Of a DNA stretch of 64,000 bases, positions 33,683 to 44,990 are shown piece after piece. Below the pieces are notes generated by a model, which had not been told where the DNA came from, did not search any database, and worked only from the letters and a program-made list of their open reading frames with translations. Numbering within the stretch: position 1 is the stretch's first letter; each line of letters starts with the position of its first letter. Origin of the DNA: Daphnia pulex (taxonomy: Eukaryota; Arthropoda; Branchiopoda; Diplostraca; Daphniidae); NCBI RefSeq assembly GCF_021134715.1, contig NC_060024.1, forward strand, positions 2,480,001-2,544,000, read 5' to 3'. The position numbers were made by a program, and so were the translations under genes.

Positions 33683-35425
33683 GTTCCGCTGCTAGCTACT
33701 TTCCAAGTGGCCACGCCTGAGAGAGTGGATATCGCGTTGGAGAACCGTGGTGGGAAAAGATTATTAGTGGGCTGAAAGAAAAAAATCCGACCCCTCGCAT
33801 TCAAAAGTTGATTCACCCCTATGAACTGAGGAATGGCGTTCTCTTCCGGCATCGGGTTCACTGGGGACGATTCTCCTATGAGCTCTGCCTCCCTTTCCCC
33901 TATGTTGAGCAGGTCCTCCTGGCCTGCCATAGCGACGTAACTTCCGGGCATTTCGGGTTGACAAAGACAATGTATAAAATCCAGCAGCGCTATTTCTGGT
34001 CCAAAATACGGCGGCAAATTGTCCGTTTCGTACTCTCTCGCGTTGATTTTCAATCAAAAAAACGACCCCGGGAAACTCCAGCCGGCCTAATGCATCCTAT
34101 ACGGGTAAATCAGCCTTTCGAAAAGGTTGAATTTACTTGATTGGCCCCTTCCCTATCACAAATGCGGGGAATCGGTATGCGATCGTCGCTGTAGTTTATC
34201 TGACCAAATGGGCTATCACCAAGGCCGCCCCTAAAGCTTCCACCAAATAAATCGTCGACTGCTTTGTTCGAAATGTCGCCCTCCAACTTTCCTACCGAGG
34301 AAAGTGTTTGTCCGCCTCATTCGCAGAGGAACTATACAAAGCTTTGCAGACCAATCATCTGGTCACCGCCGCGTATCATCCTCAATGCAACGGGTTGGTC
34401 GAACGGTATAACCACACATTCGTGGAAATGCTTTCGATGTACGTCAATTCGTACCATAACGATTGGGATGGGCTCGTAGATTCCGTCACCTTCGCGTACA
34501 ACATGAGTCGCCAAGAGCAGTGTTCCAAACGTCAGCAAAATAAATTGACGTTAAAAAAACGTCAAACTCAAACGTCACCGGAATATCTCACGTAAAAAGT
34601 CAACGTTAAAACGTCAAACGTCAGAAAAAAACCTTACGTCAAAAGTCATGATTTAAGTCACTAGATCGTCAAATTCCCATTTTGCATTACTTTTTTTTCG
34701 ATTGAAATTTTTTCAATATACTACGCGAAAGAAAATTTGGGGAAAAAAACTAAACTGACAGTAGCTAACAGATCAGATCGTCAGCTGTTGTTACAGAAAA
34801 TTAGCAGAAAAAAATTACAAGGCTCTTATAATTTTTATTGACTTTGACGGCAAATTGTCGTTTTTACGCTTCTGAAACTTCAAACGTCAACATCAAAGTC
34901 AGTGATTTTGGGGGGCTACGTCAAAAGTCACCAACACGTCAAAATGTGCAAAAAATGACTTAAGTAAAAAAATGACGTTCATTTCACTGGGCCAAGAGTC
35001 AACGGGCGTCAGCCCATTCTACCTATTTTACGGGCGGAAGGCCGCGTTGCCTGTCGATGTCGCTCTGGGAAATAACCCCGAAATGAACAATGGCGATTAT
35101 TGCGCACGCGTTCGTCAGCTCACGTCGGGCCTCCCAACCATTCGAGATGAGGTAAAGAGGCGCTTGGCTCTAACTCAGACTAAACAAAAGTTGCGGTATG
35201 ATCATCGGAGGCGCTCGGCCAACTTCGCCGTGGGAAATCTTGTGCTCGTTTACCGCCCCATCCGGAAGAAAGGACGATCGATCAAATTCCTCCATCTTTA
35301 TTTTGGCCCATAAAATTTTGCGTCGAGTAAGCGATCTCAACTACATCGTCGAACCTCTGTGTGGACAACGAAAGAAACAAGATTGTGTCCACGTGTCCCA
35401 TCTCAAGCCTTTTAGGCTCGACGCT
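33683..35425 (+). pseudogene. Gypsy family A copy 2: integrase half of pol
   Basis: Starts with sequence homologous to 4442-4500 of copy 1 (GAGAGNNNGATATCGCGT). It then encodes the integrase zinc-binding region (GHFGLTKTMYKIQQRYFW; both usual cysteines are replaced), the core (NRYAIVAVVYLTKWA, with the first catalytic Asp region altered; YHPQCNGLVERYNHT with the Glu) and a C-terminal region (FYGRKAALPVDVALGNN; VHVSHLKPF). Stops or frame changes occur near 34,138, 34,248 and 35,312. A DNA transposon at 34,518 splits the core. Gag, protease, RT and RNase H are missing. Confidence 0.85.
34518..34990. mobile_element. hAT-like MITE in the integrase, rich in ACGTCA
   Basis: It begins CAGTG and ends CACTG(G), with inverted CAGTG...AACGTCA ends. 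GCCAAGAG is duplicated on both sides (34,510-34,517 and 34,991-34,998), an eight-base target duplication as in hAT elements; the flanking base leaves open nine. The integrase reading frame resumes right after it. The 473-base interior holds about eleven ACGTCA or TGACGT motifs and no ORF. Confidence 0.88.
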
Positions 35426-35439
35426 TCGAGTCTTTTTCT

Positions 35440-35687
35440 CTGTTCTTTTTCTGTGTGTGTTCATTCTCTGTGTGTATGTGCTTCGCTCTATTACAGTGTG
35501 TGTTGCATATGTTAGTTTAAACCCTCTAGGGGAACCATCGGAGTAGTTAGTTTAGAATAGTGAACACCGATGGTGTGATTCACTGTCCCGTACTGTGCCA
35601 GTGTTGACGGCCAGCGTCTCAGTGATTTACATTGTAGTGTCGCATTCAGCAAGTGTATTAATTGTCATTGTGAATTCGACCGTGACA
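35440..35687 (+). repeat. Partial 3' LTR of Gypsy family A copy 2
   Basis: The sequence is homologous to about the last 245 bases of the LTR at 5019-5432 and ends in the same CGTGACA. The first ~165 bases of the LTR and the polypurine tract are missing and the integrase tail joins directly to it, which indicates a deletion across the LTR start. Confidence 0.85.
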
Positions 35688-36322
35688 ATATTTTCTTTCC
35701 GTCAGGCCCGATGTCTGTGGTACACAGAATCCGGTATTGACATCTGTTATCCTGTTCTTCGTCAGGCTACTTTATATCCAATAAAATGTTGAAATTGCAG
35801 TCGGAGAATCGCTTGTCGATTCGTGATGTTAGATGGCAAATTGAATAGTCGGCACGAATTAAGAAATGCATGCTTCATTATGAGGCGCATCATCTTTTAA
35901 GGACTCAGATGATTCGTTCGTATTTAACGATGTTTTAACCTTATAAGCGTAATTGCCGGGAAAGCATGTATTACCAAAATCAATATGAAACTTTATAGCA
36001 GCATTTGATGTCGACTCATGAGAGACGTCGTTCAGGTCCCTATTATCAACGTTGCGGCAATATTGTGAATTTTGTTTTATTTTCTTAAATTTATGTTTCC
36101 GTGATTTCATTTAATTTTTTTTTCTTTCTTTGTGTTTTTATTATACTTTATTTTTCTGTCTGTTTTTTGTTATTACTTCTTGGATGAGATGAGGTTTAAA
36201 GCTGCGGGTTGGGATGATCCGGCAGCACGCTGTCCGATTGGTAAGCTCAGGCAGCTCTCTCGGTATGCTAGCAGGCTTCGAGTTATGTTGTTCCTCTCCC
36301 ATAGGTAAACTTCATACAAATC
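35688..36322. other. Intergenic stretch with one unrecognised minus-strand ORF
   Basis: The minus ORF 36,110-35,859 (83 aa, HESTSNAAIKFHIDFGNTCF) has no recognised homology and could be part of an exon. The rest is AT-rich. Confidence 0.3.
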
Positions 36323-36641
36323 ACGCTTGTACCAAGTGAGATTGCAAAACACAACTCGTGAATAGGCCGCGTTTAGAAGGTTTATGTGAAGTTGGTATTC
36401 TCTTTAATTATTGATGATGTATACAATTGTGGGTGCTCCTCCTAGGAGGTCTAGGCGCTGATAACTACATGGAATTGGGGTTCTATAGGTAGGCTAAAGA
36501 GTCGTTAATTAAGATCTCTTTATCGTATCCGGTAGATACTAGGTACATGTAAGTATTTGTCTTGCGGTCGACTGAGTCGTAGAGGGGAAGCGTTGAATTT
36601 CACGACGAGTTGTGTTTTGCAATCACGCTTGGTACAAGCGT
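36323..36641. mobile_element. MITE with about 40-bp terminal inverted repeats
   Basis: CGCTTGTACCAAG with GATTGCAAAACACAACTCGT at the left end is matched in inverted orientation by ACGAGTTGTGTTTTGCAATC with CTTGGTACAAGCG at the right end (about 36,600-36,641). The 240-base interior has no ORF. The target duplication was not resolved. Confidence 0.78.
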
Positions 36642-37335
36642 AATCCGATATTTACCCCTAAAACAAAAATAAAACAAAGGAGAAATCGTGAAAACACCGT
36701 GGGATGGGATAGAAGGGGGGGGGGGAGGGATAAAACAATAAATTCCATTTTCAATCCGAAATTCATCTCATTAAACAAGTTTGAAAAATTCAAAAATGAC
36801 GCAAGTTGTAGAGCTAACGACGCTCTTTTTTTCAACTTTTCGCGTCGTTCTAGGTCATTTGGTTCCCTATTTATAGACCGGTAAAGTAGCCGGATTTTGA
36901 TAAGCTCCTCCCACGTGTTCCTAAACTTTTACATCCATTTATAAATGCCCTGCCCTTAACAATAAAAATCTGAAAAAAAATTCAGGTATTAGTCAACCTC
37001 CATGGCTACTTCTAAAAAAACATGTCGATGTCCCTCGTCAAAAATTTGATTTTTGGGAACGCCACGAAAATCGCCATTTTACATAAGGTTCTCTCGCGCG
37101 TTCCCAAACTTCGGGTAGCTACTATATACTGTAATAAACTCTCGTATTCTGTGGTGAATTGAGTCCAGCGTCGATGTTTTCTATCCGGAACAGCTGCGAG
37201 TGGCGAGGCTTCCTGAGTTGCGTGTGCTGAAAATTTCCCATAGAATATTGCACGGTCGTCCGTGTTGTGGAAGGCGGCAGCTTTATCGGTGTTTGTTTGT
37301 ACGTTGCCGTTGTAGTGCTATTCAGCACTACTATC
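36642..37335. other. Non-coding stretch with G-run and MITE-like end
   Basis: A run of twelve G lies near 36,714-36,726. The section 37,035-37,130 (CATAAGGTTCTCTCG) resembles 22,560-22,620, so part of this is a dispersed repeat. ORFs on both strands at 37,122-37,480 overlap each other and are not convincing. Confidence 0.4.
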
Positions 37336-37336
37336 C

Positions 37337-37373
37337 AGCTGATGATGTGGTGCTTCCACCACATCATCCAGCT
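37337..37373. repeat. Perfect 12-bp hairpin, CTTC loop
   Basis: GATGATGTGGTG (37,341-37,352) and CACCACATCATC (37,357-37,368) pair perfectly around the four-base loop CTTC. AGCT on both sides extends the stem past one bulged C. No function is assigned. Confidence 0.85.
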
Positions 37374-37838
37374 AAACTGCAAGATGATGATTGGCCATTG
37401 TCAACGGGGTATTTATATAAGATTAGATCGTCAACGAGTTTATTTCGTTTTTCGTTTTGCAATGTTTCTTCGGAATGATAATGGGTAAGAGAGGAGATGG
37501 AAGTTGGAGAAGTTGAAGTTGGAGGACTATCAGCGCTTCTTGTTCGTTTAACTGGTGGTAAGGGTGGATAAATGCCAGGTTAAGGAACAGTTACACAACT
37601 TACGATTAACAGGGTAAACACTGTTGCTAAATAGATCAGACAAGGAACTGAAAGGTAAACCAATTGCCTACAGAGAAAGATAAAGAAAAACAATTATGAA
37701 ACTTAATACAAGCTTGAAAGGAAAGAATGGGAGAATTATTAGAAATAGAATTAAGAGTAGCAAGCCGGGAGAAGAAGAATCGGATGAAGATTAAACGGAA
37801 AAGAAAATGACGAAGAAGATGGAGAAGAAGACGAAGAT
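37374..37838. other. Non-coding stretch
   Basis: No recognised feature; increasingly A-rich toward the lysine-rich ORF that follows. Confidence 0.4.
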
Positions 37839-38960
37839 GTGAGAAATGACGACGAAATCAGTAATCAAGATAACGAAGAAATAACGGATTTGAATAAAAA
37901 GAGACAGAGCGATGTCGCAGGTCAAGAGACAGAAACTTTCACAAATGGCAATAATACTCTCGTAGAAAGAGAAAGGCCAAGCCAAGACCAGGTCAAGAAA
38001 AAATTAATAAAAACCGCGGAAATTGGAACCCAACCGTATGACGCCCAACACGAATCAGATCAAAAAAACAAAGCTGAACTCAACAAGGAAGAGAAAAGGT
38101 CAAAAAGAGAGAAACGCCGTCCTGATAAGTTCAAAGACTTCTTGATGGACGAGAAAACTTTCTACTTTTTATACAAACAACGCTTCGAAAAGAGGCGTCC
38201 CCCCTAGAAAAAAAACAACTATGTAAAGGACCTGAAACAATTAAAAAGCCAGTCACAATTTTTTTGCAACTATCCCAATACAAAACAACTCTCAAATGGC
38301 TAACAGCAAACTCACAAAGTGAGTGGTTTTCATCGAAGGACCGAGAAAAGAAGACAACTTCCGTATTTGACAGATTGAAAGAAGAGCTTTCTACTCCTTC
38401 CTAAACCAAGAAGCAGAAGAAGACTACGAAGAAGAAGAAGAACGTAACTTTTTCATCTGCGACCGTTGCCACTTCTGGGAAGCGCGCGCCAGCGACTTCT
38501 CGGGAGTTGCACCGATCACTTGGATCATCCAGTACGCGACAGAATGGACGGCTCACAAGGATGCCGGCCTTACAAAGTTCGACGGGAGCCTTTTCTTTCC
38601 CGACGGCAGCGTGAATATTCCCAAATTTAAAGAGTTGAAGGCCCAGTCGTACCGTCTTCGAACTTTTGGGAATCGAGAGATAACAATAGAAATCCCAATG
38701 GAGTTTCGGATGAAGCCTGTCGACAACCTTCCATCTGGGAGTTTTACGAAAAATATCTAATGGCGGCGGAAAATTTTCATCCGACCTGGGAAGAGCCATA
38801 AAGTGGCCCTGAGCCGCCAAGAACCAGAGGGCAGGAGAACAACACCACAAGACTCCGCGACCGATAAAATTGAGAAACGGCCAAGGAACTATTCAACCAG
38901 ATCATAGATGTTGACCCGCTACATCGTAGAACTCCGTCACCACTTCCACAACTATACAAG
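37839..38960 (+). pseudogene. Gypsy family C gag-like region, copy 1
   Basis: The first ORF (37,839-38,207) is lysine- and glutamate-rich (EEKRSKREKRRPDKFKDF). After an open but frame-shifted stretch comes ICDRCHFWEARASDFSG and FDGSLFFPDGSVN at about 38,440-38,625, homologous residue by residue to copy 2 at 40,700-40,960. Near 38,805-38,955 is ALSRQEP-like sequence and the IDVDPLHRRTPSPLP motif shared by copies 2 and 3. A CxxC pair suggests metal binding. Several frame breaks are present. The role as gag is inferred from its position upstream of protease in copy 2. Confidence 0.6.
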
Positions 38961-40639
38961 AAAGTGATGCAGGAGAACCGGAGACGAAGCGGCTACGTGT
39001 AGCTGACACAAACGATTCCGTCTTGGAGGGAAGCAACGCCTGCCAAGCACTTCCGGCACGGCAAATGAGGAGGCATAAAAACAACCTGGTGTGTTTTTTT
39101 AAACCCCTCTACAAGCTACCAAACGTATTTTATTCTCCTCTATAACACTTATTTAAAAAAATTTAAAAAAAAATAAAAAGAGAAAACGTATGACGCGTTC
39201 GGAAGAAAAAAATTATTTTTTATTTTAAATTTCTCTATTATCTCATTGCTTACAGACCAGACTCTACTTTTCATCTTATGTCCCTTTCACTCAACTGTAT
39301 TCATCAGACGTATTGTCGATTATCCAGCCCTCGGTGTAACAATGCGGTAAATACAAGTCGTTAGTAGCATCTTCTTTTATATTTTAATTCTTATGCTAGT
39401 AATTTACGCCATCACGCAGCGTAAGTTATTACAATACCGTTGCAGCAGTTCGAGCTGCTCTAGTGCGAGGGCTGGGAAGTCCAATACTGATGGGCGCAAT
39501 CCGTTTTTACTTGCTGTCAGGATGACACGAGGAGCCGGGCAGCGAAGCCAATTGGTCCGAGGGTGCTTGTCCGGAGGGTGCAGCGGGTCTTGGTACCAGC
39601 GGCCAGACGGATGGGGCTACCGCCATCACTCTGCCGTTGGGTTGAATAACAGAGGTTGGTGAAGGAAACGAGATCGGCGGAGTTTCTGGAAGGTCTGAGT
39701 GGTACACGTTATTTTCCGGCCGGGGTAAAGGCCATAAGACAGCACGGCCAACCACTAGTGGTGGGTTGGGGCTGAATTCGTCGTGGGTGAAGTCAGTTGG
39801 TAGGAGACAGCTGCCTCGACCAGCCATGATGACAAAAATGGAATGAATGACAAGGTATAGCGACAAATGGGAAATAATTTTTTTTTGTTGAAATGGTTTG
39901 TGTTTTCAACTGATTTTTTTTGTGTGGGCGGAGCCCTGTAAACACTTTTTTTTCTAGTGGGCTTGAATACCCGAGACTACAGGAAAAGAGAAAAATTGTT
40001 TTTTCTTCTAGGGTTTGCTTTTGCTCAGATTTTTTTATTTTTGTATTTAACGTTTGTGGGCAACCCAGTTGTTAATTGTGTTGAAGCATTTTATGCTAAG
40101 ATAAGCGAGGAAAAATAATACAAAAATGACGGCAAACATAAGAAAATATTCGCCATTGTCGCGAACTGGAGCCTAGACCGACTTAACTTCCACCAGCATG
40201 TAACGTGACAACGTGAATTAATAATAAAAAGCAGAAAGTTACCTAGACATAAGATCCGTTCATGATATTTTAGTGAGTTGAACATTTTTTAGTAGGTCAA
40301 AAATTTGTTAGTAGCTACTGCTACGTTTGTGCTGAACCATTTCAGTATGATACATTCCCTTACGGTTAGTATGGAGAAACACCTGCAATGAATGCCATAT
40401 ATTAAGTGGTCAAAACTGTTTAAGTAGGGGGTGGGGGTTGGTAATAAAAGCAGAAAAGAATTTTTAGTGGTTCAGTTTATTCTAAGTAATCTGAACACCG
40501 GATAGGGTCGCCAAATAGAATTAATAATGCGAATACAAAAATGGTAGAAGAATTAAGAAGTAGTTTCAATCAATTTTTTAGTAAGGGTTTTTTAGTAAGC
40601 TGGTAACCGTTTTACCGTTTAGCAGTTACATGAAAGTAG
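38961..40639. other. Stretch between family C gag copies
   Basis: Mostly AT-rich and without repeats shared inside the window. A minus-strand ORF with a true ATG at 39,827 (106 aa to 39,507; MAGRGSCLLPTDFTHDE, then proline-rich) is the only longer open frame. It has no recognised homology and could be a retroelement fragment or a chance ORF. Confidence 0.35.
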
Positions 40640-41360
40640 GATAGCGCCACAGTAAATTCACAAAGTGCGTGATTTCTATCGAAGGGCATAGCAAAGAGGA
40701 CAACTTCCGTATACAAAAAATAGGAAGACGAGTTTTCTACTCCTTCCAAAACCGGGAGGACGAAGAAGAACGTAACATCTGTATCTGTAACCGCTGTCAC
40801 TTCGTCGAAGCGGAGAGGACGCGTGCCAGTGACTTCTCTGGCATTACACCAATCACCTGGTTGGTGCAAGGGGTGGCGGATTTAATGAAGAGAAGGGACG
40901 CCAAGAAAACCGAATTTCTCGGTTCATTGTTCTTCAAGGACGGAACAGTGAACATGTAGTGGTACAGGGAGGCCCGATAACAGGGCAGCAAAGAAAGGGA
41001 CATATCAGGACAGGCGGGTACTTGTTGGAGATTCCAGAAGAGCTTTCAGCAGAGGACTGCAAGAAACCGTATATTCAGGAGTTCTACAGAAGACATATAC
41101 TGGCATCTAACATCACCATCCAGCCGGTAAAAAGCCACGAGGAAGCACTGGCTCGCCAAAACCCGAACCAGAAGGATGGACTGGACAAACCATTCAACTG
41201 GTCCAAAAACTAAAAAAGTGCCATTTATTGGTCATTTGGACACCGCCCAAAAGTTATTCAACAAAATTCTAGACGTGGATCCACTTAAGCGCAGGACTCC
41301 CGTACCACCTCCACCCATCCAAAAGAATAAGAAAAACCAGAGCCGAATCGGCCACGGATA
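40640..41360 (+). pseudogene. Gypsy family C gag-like region, copy 2
   Basis: Encodes VFYSFQNREDEEERNICICN, then ASDFSGITPITWLVQG and FLGSLFFKDGTVNM (40,669-40,959). After frame changes come TGGYLLEIPEELSAEDCKKP (about 41,010-41,070) and LFNKILDVDPLKRRTPVPPP (about 41,245-41,330). It is homologous to copy 1 and lies about 270 bases upstream of the protease, the expected gag position. A TAG at 40,957-40,959 and further frame breaks inactivate it. Confidence 0.65.
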
Positions 41361-41599
41361 GCTCATGCCGACGATTCTGTCTTGGAGGAGAGCAACTCCC
41401 GCCCCAGCACTTCCGGCACTATACCTCCGAATATGGAGGAATGACAATTCTTCTCTGTTTTTTTTTTTCCTTCTCTCCTCTTTTTCCCAGGAAACAAGAG
41501 ACCACTAATTGTAACGTTGGGTAAAAAGGTAGGCCTTGTCCGAAGACCCAACAGACTGTTAATCAAGTAAAAGAAATTAGAAAAAACAAAGTACCTCAA

Positions 41600-44345
41600 C
41601 TTAAAATTCAAGTTTGGATAATAAAATTTAGCGGCCTTTTAGACAGTGGCGCCGGAATAAGTTTAATTAATACTGATGTATTTAATAGGGGAAAAAACGA
41701 AATCAAATATTATAACGCTGAAGCCCCGGTCGATTTATACGGTGTAGAGATCACCAGATTGACTACAAGGGGATTAATAACCTCGAAACCTCAGTTTTAG
41801 GCGATAAATTCTGCAGGACTTTATCGTCGTCAATAGAATAAGCGAGGAATGTATCTTAGGTTTTGACGCTTTATATGAGCATAAATTTTTTATTGATGGA
41901 AGCGAGAGAAAAATTTACAGGGTCAAGAAGACAACTTTACCCGACTCTGCGCTATTATGGTAGGAAAGAAGATCACGATTAAGCCTTTTTGTGCCACTGT
42001 CGTTGAATCGGAAGGGAATGGGGCACAGCTTCCTCCCAATCTTGCGTTTTATTTAAATAGAGGGCCAGGACTCAACAGCGGATTACGTTTAGATCCTTTT
42101 ATCAGTAATGGAGATGGAGGAGCAGTTTTTTCAATAGCCATAGTAAACGAGACTAATAAACCAATAGCCTTGCCTAAATACGAATTGATTGGAACTTTAG
42201 ACTTCAGCAGAGTTGAAAGAGAAAATATTAATTCTTGTACCGAGGACGAGGAACCAAGCGTCCGGTTAGATTTTAAAAACAACTTGCCACAAGAAATAGC
42301 AGAAATAGACAGAGAAAATATAACTAAATTTTTAGAAAGTAGAAGAAAAATGTTTGCAACCAAAACAGAAGAATTATAGGAAAAACAGGACTAGTCAAAC
42401 ACCACATTAACACGGAAGGACAAGGACCCATTCGATTACGACCCTATCGAATACATCAGAATAACAAGAGCAAATTAGAAAGTATTTTACAAGAATTATT
42501 AGTTAACAAATTAATCAGACCGTCCGTGTCCCCATGGGCGGCAACCGTAGTGCTCGTTAAAAAGAAAAGCGGGGGAATAAGTCTCTGCATGGATTATAGA
42601 CAATTAAATAGTATAGCAAAGAATGACTCGTTTCCTTTACCTCGAATCGACGACGTTTTAGATTTGCTTCACGGCAAAAGTATTTCACAACTCTGGATTT
42701 AGCGTCAGGTTATTGGCAAATTGAAATGTGTAAAGAATCGGCTAGAGCCGTAGCAGCAAGCAAGGTCATTAACCGAAAAAAGTCGACGACCTCCGTTACC
42801 CTCGATTCTTCGAGGTCAATCTAACGGTTTTAGGCCGGAAAAGTCACTTTATTTGGAAAAACCCAAGCTTGACCTCCAAGCGAGGTTGACTAAAATACCA
42901 CGGCGTCCCCCCCACAACTGACAGATGAGAAAGGCATTAAATAGAAAAGTAAAGTGGGGACGCGAGTAGTAGAGTTTGAGCGATTGAAGTGGAAGCTACA
43001 GCGAATAGTGGAGAGACCGAGTGACGCGTTTGACCAGACCTTCCCGTGACGCGCTGTATGACAAGAACTTCCCCCGACGCCTTGCTTGACCAGACCTTTG
43101 GTAGACGCCGCCATTACTGTATTCCCCTGATTGTCTAGGATGAACGTATCACAAGGGTAAATAAATAATTTCTCGATTCATTTATTCTTCATTTTTACTT
43201 CATTTATTCTTCATGCTGGTGAATCACCCTTACCAAGTGATCCATCACAATAGCTCAAAAGAAAAAACAGCGTTTATAGTTGACAACAATTTATACGAAT
43301 GAGATCGACTATCTTTTGGGCTGACTAACGCACCAGGAACCTTTCAACGCTTGATGAACTATTTACTACGTTCAGTCATCCGAAATATATGCTTATTTTA
43401 CCTAGATGATATAATCGTTTTCTCAAAAACAAAGGAAGAACATTTTATTAATTTAGAGCACATTCTCGACCTGTTAAAAGAAGCTGATTTTAAACTCGGC
43501 CTTTCAAAATGCAAATTCATGTCCGAATCTGTCCAATATTTAGGCCATGTGATTTCAGCAAAAGGAATCACTCCTGAACCAGAGAAAATGTAACAATTTA
43601 AAAACTACAAACGTCCGACAACAATTGTAGAAATCCAATCATTTTTAGGGCTTGCATCTTACTACAGGCGTTTCATTAAAAGTTTTGCGGATATTGCTCA
43701 TCCATTGATTGAGCTCACAAAGAAAAAGAAAGATGAACAAAATAAATTAGTTAAGAAAATGGATAAAGAGGAAGAAGAGGGAAACAAAGCTTTCGAATGG
43801 GGAGAGGCTGAACAGAAAGCTTTTGAAACCCTCCGCGATTGTCTCATTACGCCGCCAATTGTCTCTTTCCCAGATTGCGAAAAAGAGTTTTTAATCTTTA
43901 CGGATGCTAGTAATTATGGTATCGGAGCTGTACTGAGCCAGATACAAAATGAAGAAGAAGTCGTTATTGCATACTCAAGTAGACACTTGAATGCAGCGGA
44001 GAAAAACTACTCCGCTATCGAGCGAGATGCCCTCGCTATAGTAAATGGGGTAAAAAGATATCGTCACTACCTACAGGACGAAAAATTTGAAATCATAAGC
44101 GACCATCGACAACTCCAATGGCTCGTGGCACACAAAGATGAAAAAAGTAGACTGGGAAGATGGGCGATCGAGCTCTCTGCAGTCAAGTATAAAATTCGCT
44201 ACAAACCGGGGAAGGAACACGCTAACGCTGACTTCCTCTCCCGCATTCGAGTCGTTACCACTGAGGAACGAACGGGGTTTACAGATAATATTATTGAAGA
44301 ACAGAAGAAAGACGAACTATGCTCAAAAAAATTCTTTATCTGGAC
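41600..44345 (+). pseudogene. Gypsy family C pol: protease, reverse transcriptase, RNase H
   Basis: The aspartic protease motif is LLDSGAGISLI near 41,635-41,670. A linker ORF (41,957-42,379) follows, then RT (SPWAATVVLVKKKSGGISLC near 42,520-42,590; LCMDYRQLNS). A foreign stretch breaks RT at about 42,755. RT resumes at 43,250 (LSFGLTNAPGTFQRLMN; FYLDDIIVFSK), then a TAA at 43,591. The last frame, 43,705-44,345, is a well-preserved RNase H (FTDASNYGIGAVLSQ; YRHYLQDEKFEIISDHRQLQ; HANADFLSRIR). No integrase follows; the frame runs directly into a gag-like fragment. Confidence 0.88.
42755..43250. mobile_element. About 0.5-kb insertion inside family C reverse transcriptase
   Basis: Between the GYWQIEMCKESA-coding region and the KTAFIVDNN-coding region lies about 495 bases with no RT homology. 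It contains AAATAAATAA and repeated GACCAGACCTT / GTGACGCG strings, and its right end reads CCATCACA. It could be a solo LTR or a MITE, but no clear target duplication was seen. Confidence 0.5.
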
Positions 44346-44530
44346 TAATTGTAATCCTACCATAAAGTGGCCCTGAGCCGCCAAGAACCCCGAGTACAGG
44401 AGAACCACACTACAAAACTCCGGGACCCATTGGACCATGCCATCAAGTGGGAAAATTGGGCTACGGCGAAAGAAATATTTGACCAGATCCTAGATGTTGA
44501 CCCCCTACATCGTAGATCTCCATCACCACA
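44346..44530 (+). pseudogene. Gypsy family C gag C-terminal fragment, copy 3, joined to RNase H
   Basis: ATAAAGTGGCCCTGAGCCGC at about 44,360 is nearly identical to 38,799-38,818 of gag copy 1, and the following 160 bases match to the motif AKEIFDQILDVDPLHRRSPS. In this copy the segment follows pol RNase H directly, so gag and pol are in the wrong order: a rearrangement, or the start of a second element. Confidence 0.7.
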
Positions 44531-44573
44531 TTTGTTTATCATTTCTTCCTCACGCTTTGTTTTCCGTTTTCAG

Positions 44574-44703
44574 CTTACCGCTGCGCTGACTATCCTTGTC
44601 GCCCGATTGTGTTGCAATCCGGTTGATCCTGAGCTGATGGTGTTACTAAGCAATGCTGGTCTCCTTTTGAATGTTGAAGGGCTTTTGACGCCCTATCGTA
44701 CAG
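44574..44703 (+). other. Orphan exon, perhaps from an INPP4-like gene
   Basis: A pyrimidine-rich acceptor (TTTTCCGTTTTCAG) and a good donor (CAG|GTAATT) bound 130 bases open in one frame, encoding LTAALTILVARLCCNPVDPE, then LLSNAGLLLNVEGLLTPY. The LLS-x-x-GLL-x-x-EGLL pattern recalls inositol polyphosphate 4-phosphatases, but this is from memory and weak. No partner exons were found nearby. It directly follows a gag fragment. Confidence 0.3.
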
Positions 44704-44990
44704 GTAATTAATAGTCCTTAAAAAATATAACTGTCGACTTTCAGAGTTATTCTATCAAGGCAATAGGTCCTGCGAATTGTGATAAGTAAGACAAAATTGA
44801 CACTATTAAGAGTATTTGGAAGACAGAAGGGTGTATAACAAAGAATTAAAAAAATTTGTGTAGTTCAAAATTTGACCGCTAGATGGCGGTGGCGTTTTTT
44901 TTTTTTTTTTTCATGTCGTAAACGGCGCGCCATATCGCGTCCTTAAATGCAACTGCCTGCGATCGGAAACTGACCATCTATTTAAAGGAA

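Noticed and set aside
36714..36726. Run of about twelve G as a quadruplex
   Set aside because: A single G-run without the four separated tracts needed; also a common sequencing or slippage site.
38401..38850. 149-residue minus-strand ORF
   Set aside because: It lies antisense to the gag-like region, whose plus-strand protein is conserved with the copy at 40,700; the minus ORF is not conserved there.
39393..39662. Plus ORF opposite the proline-rich ORF
   Set aside because: No start context, no homology, and it overlaps another ORF of equal weakness.
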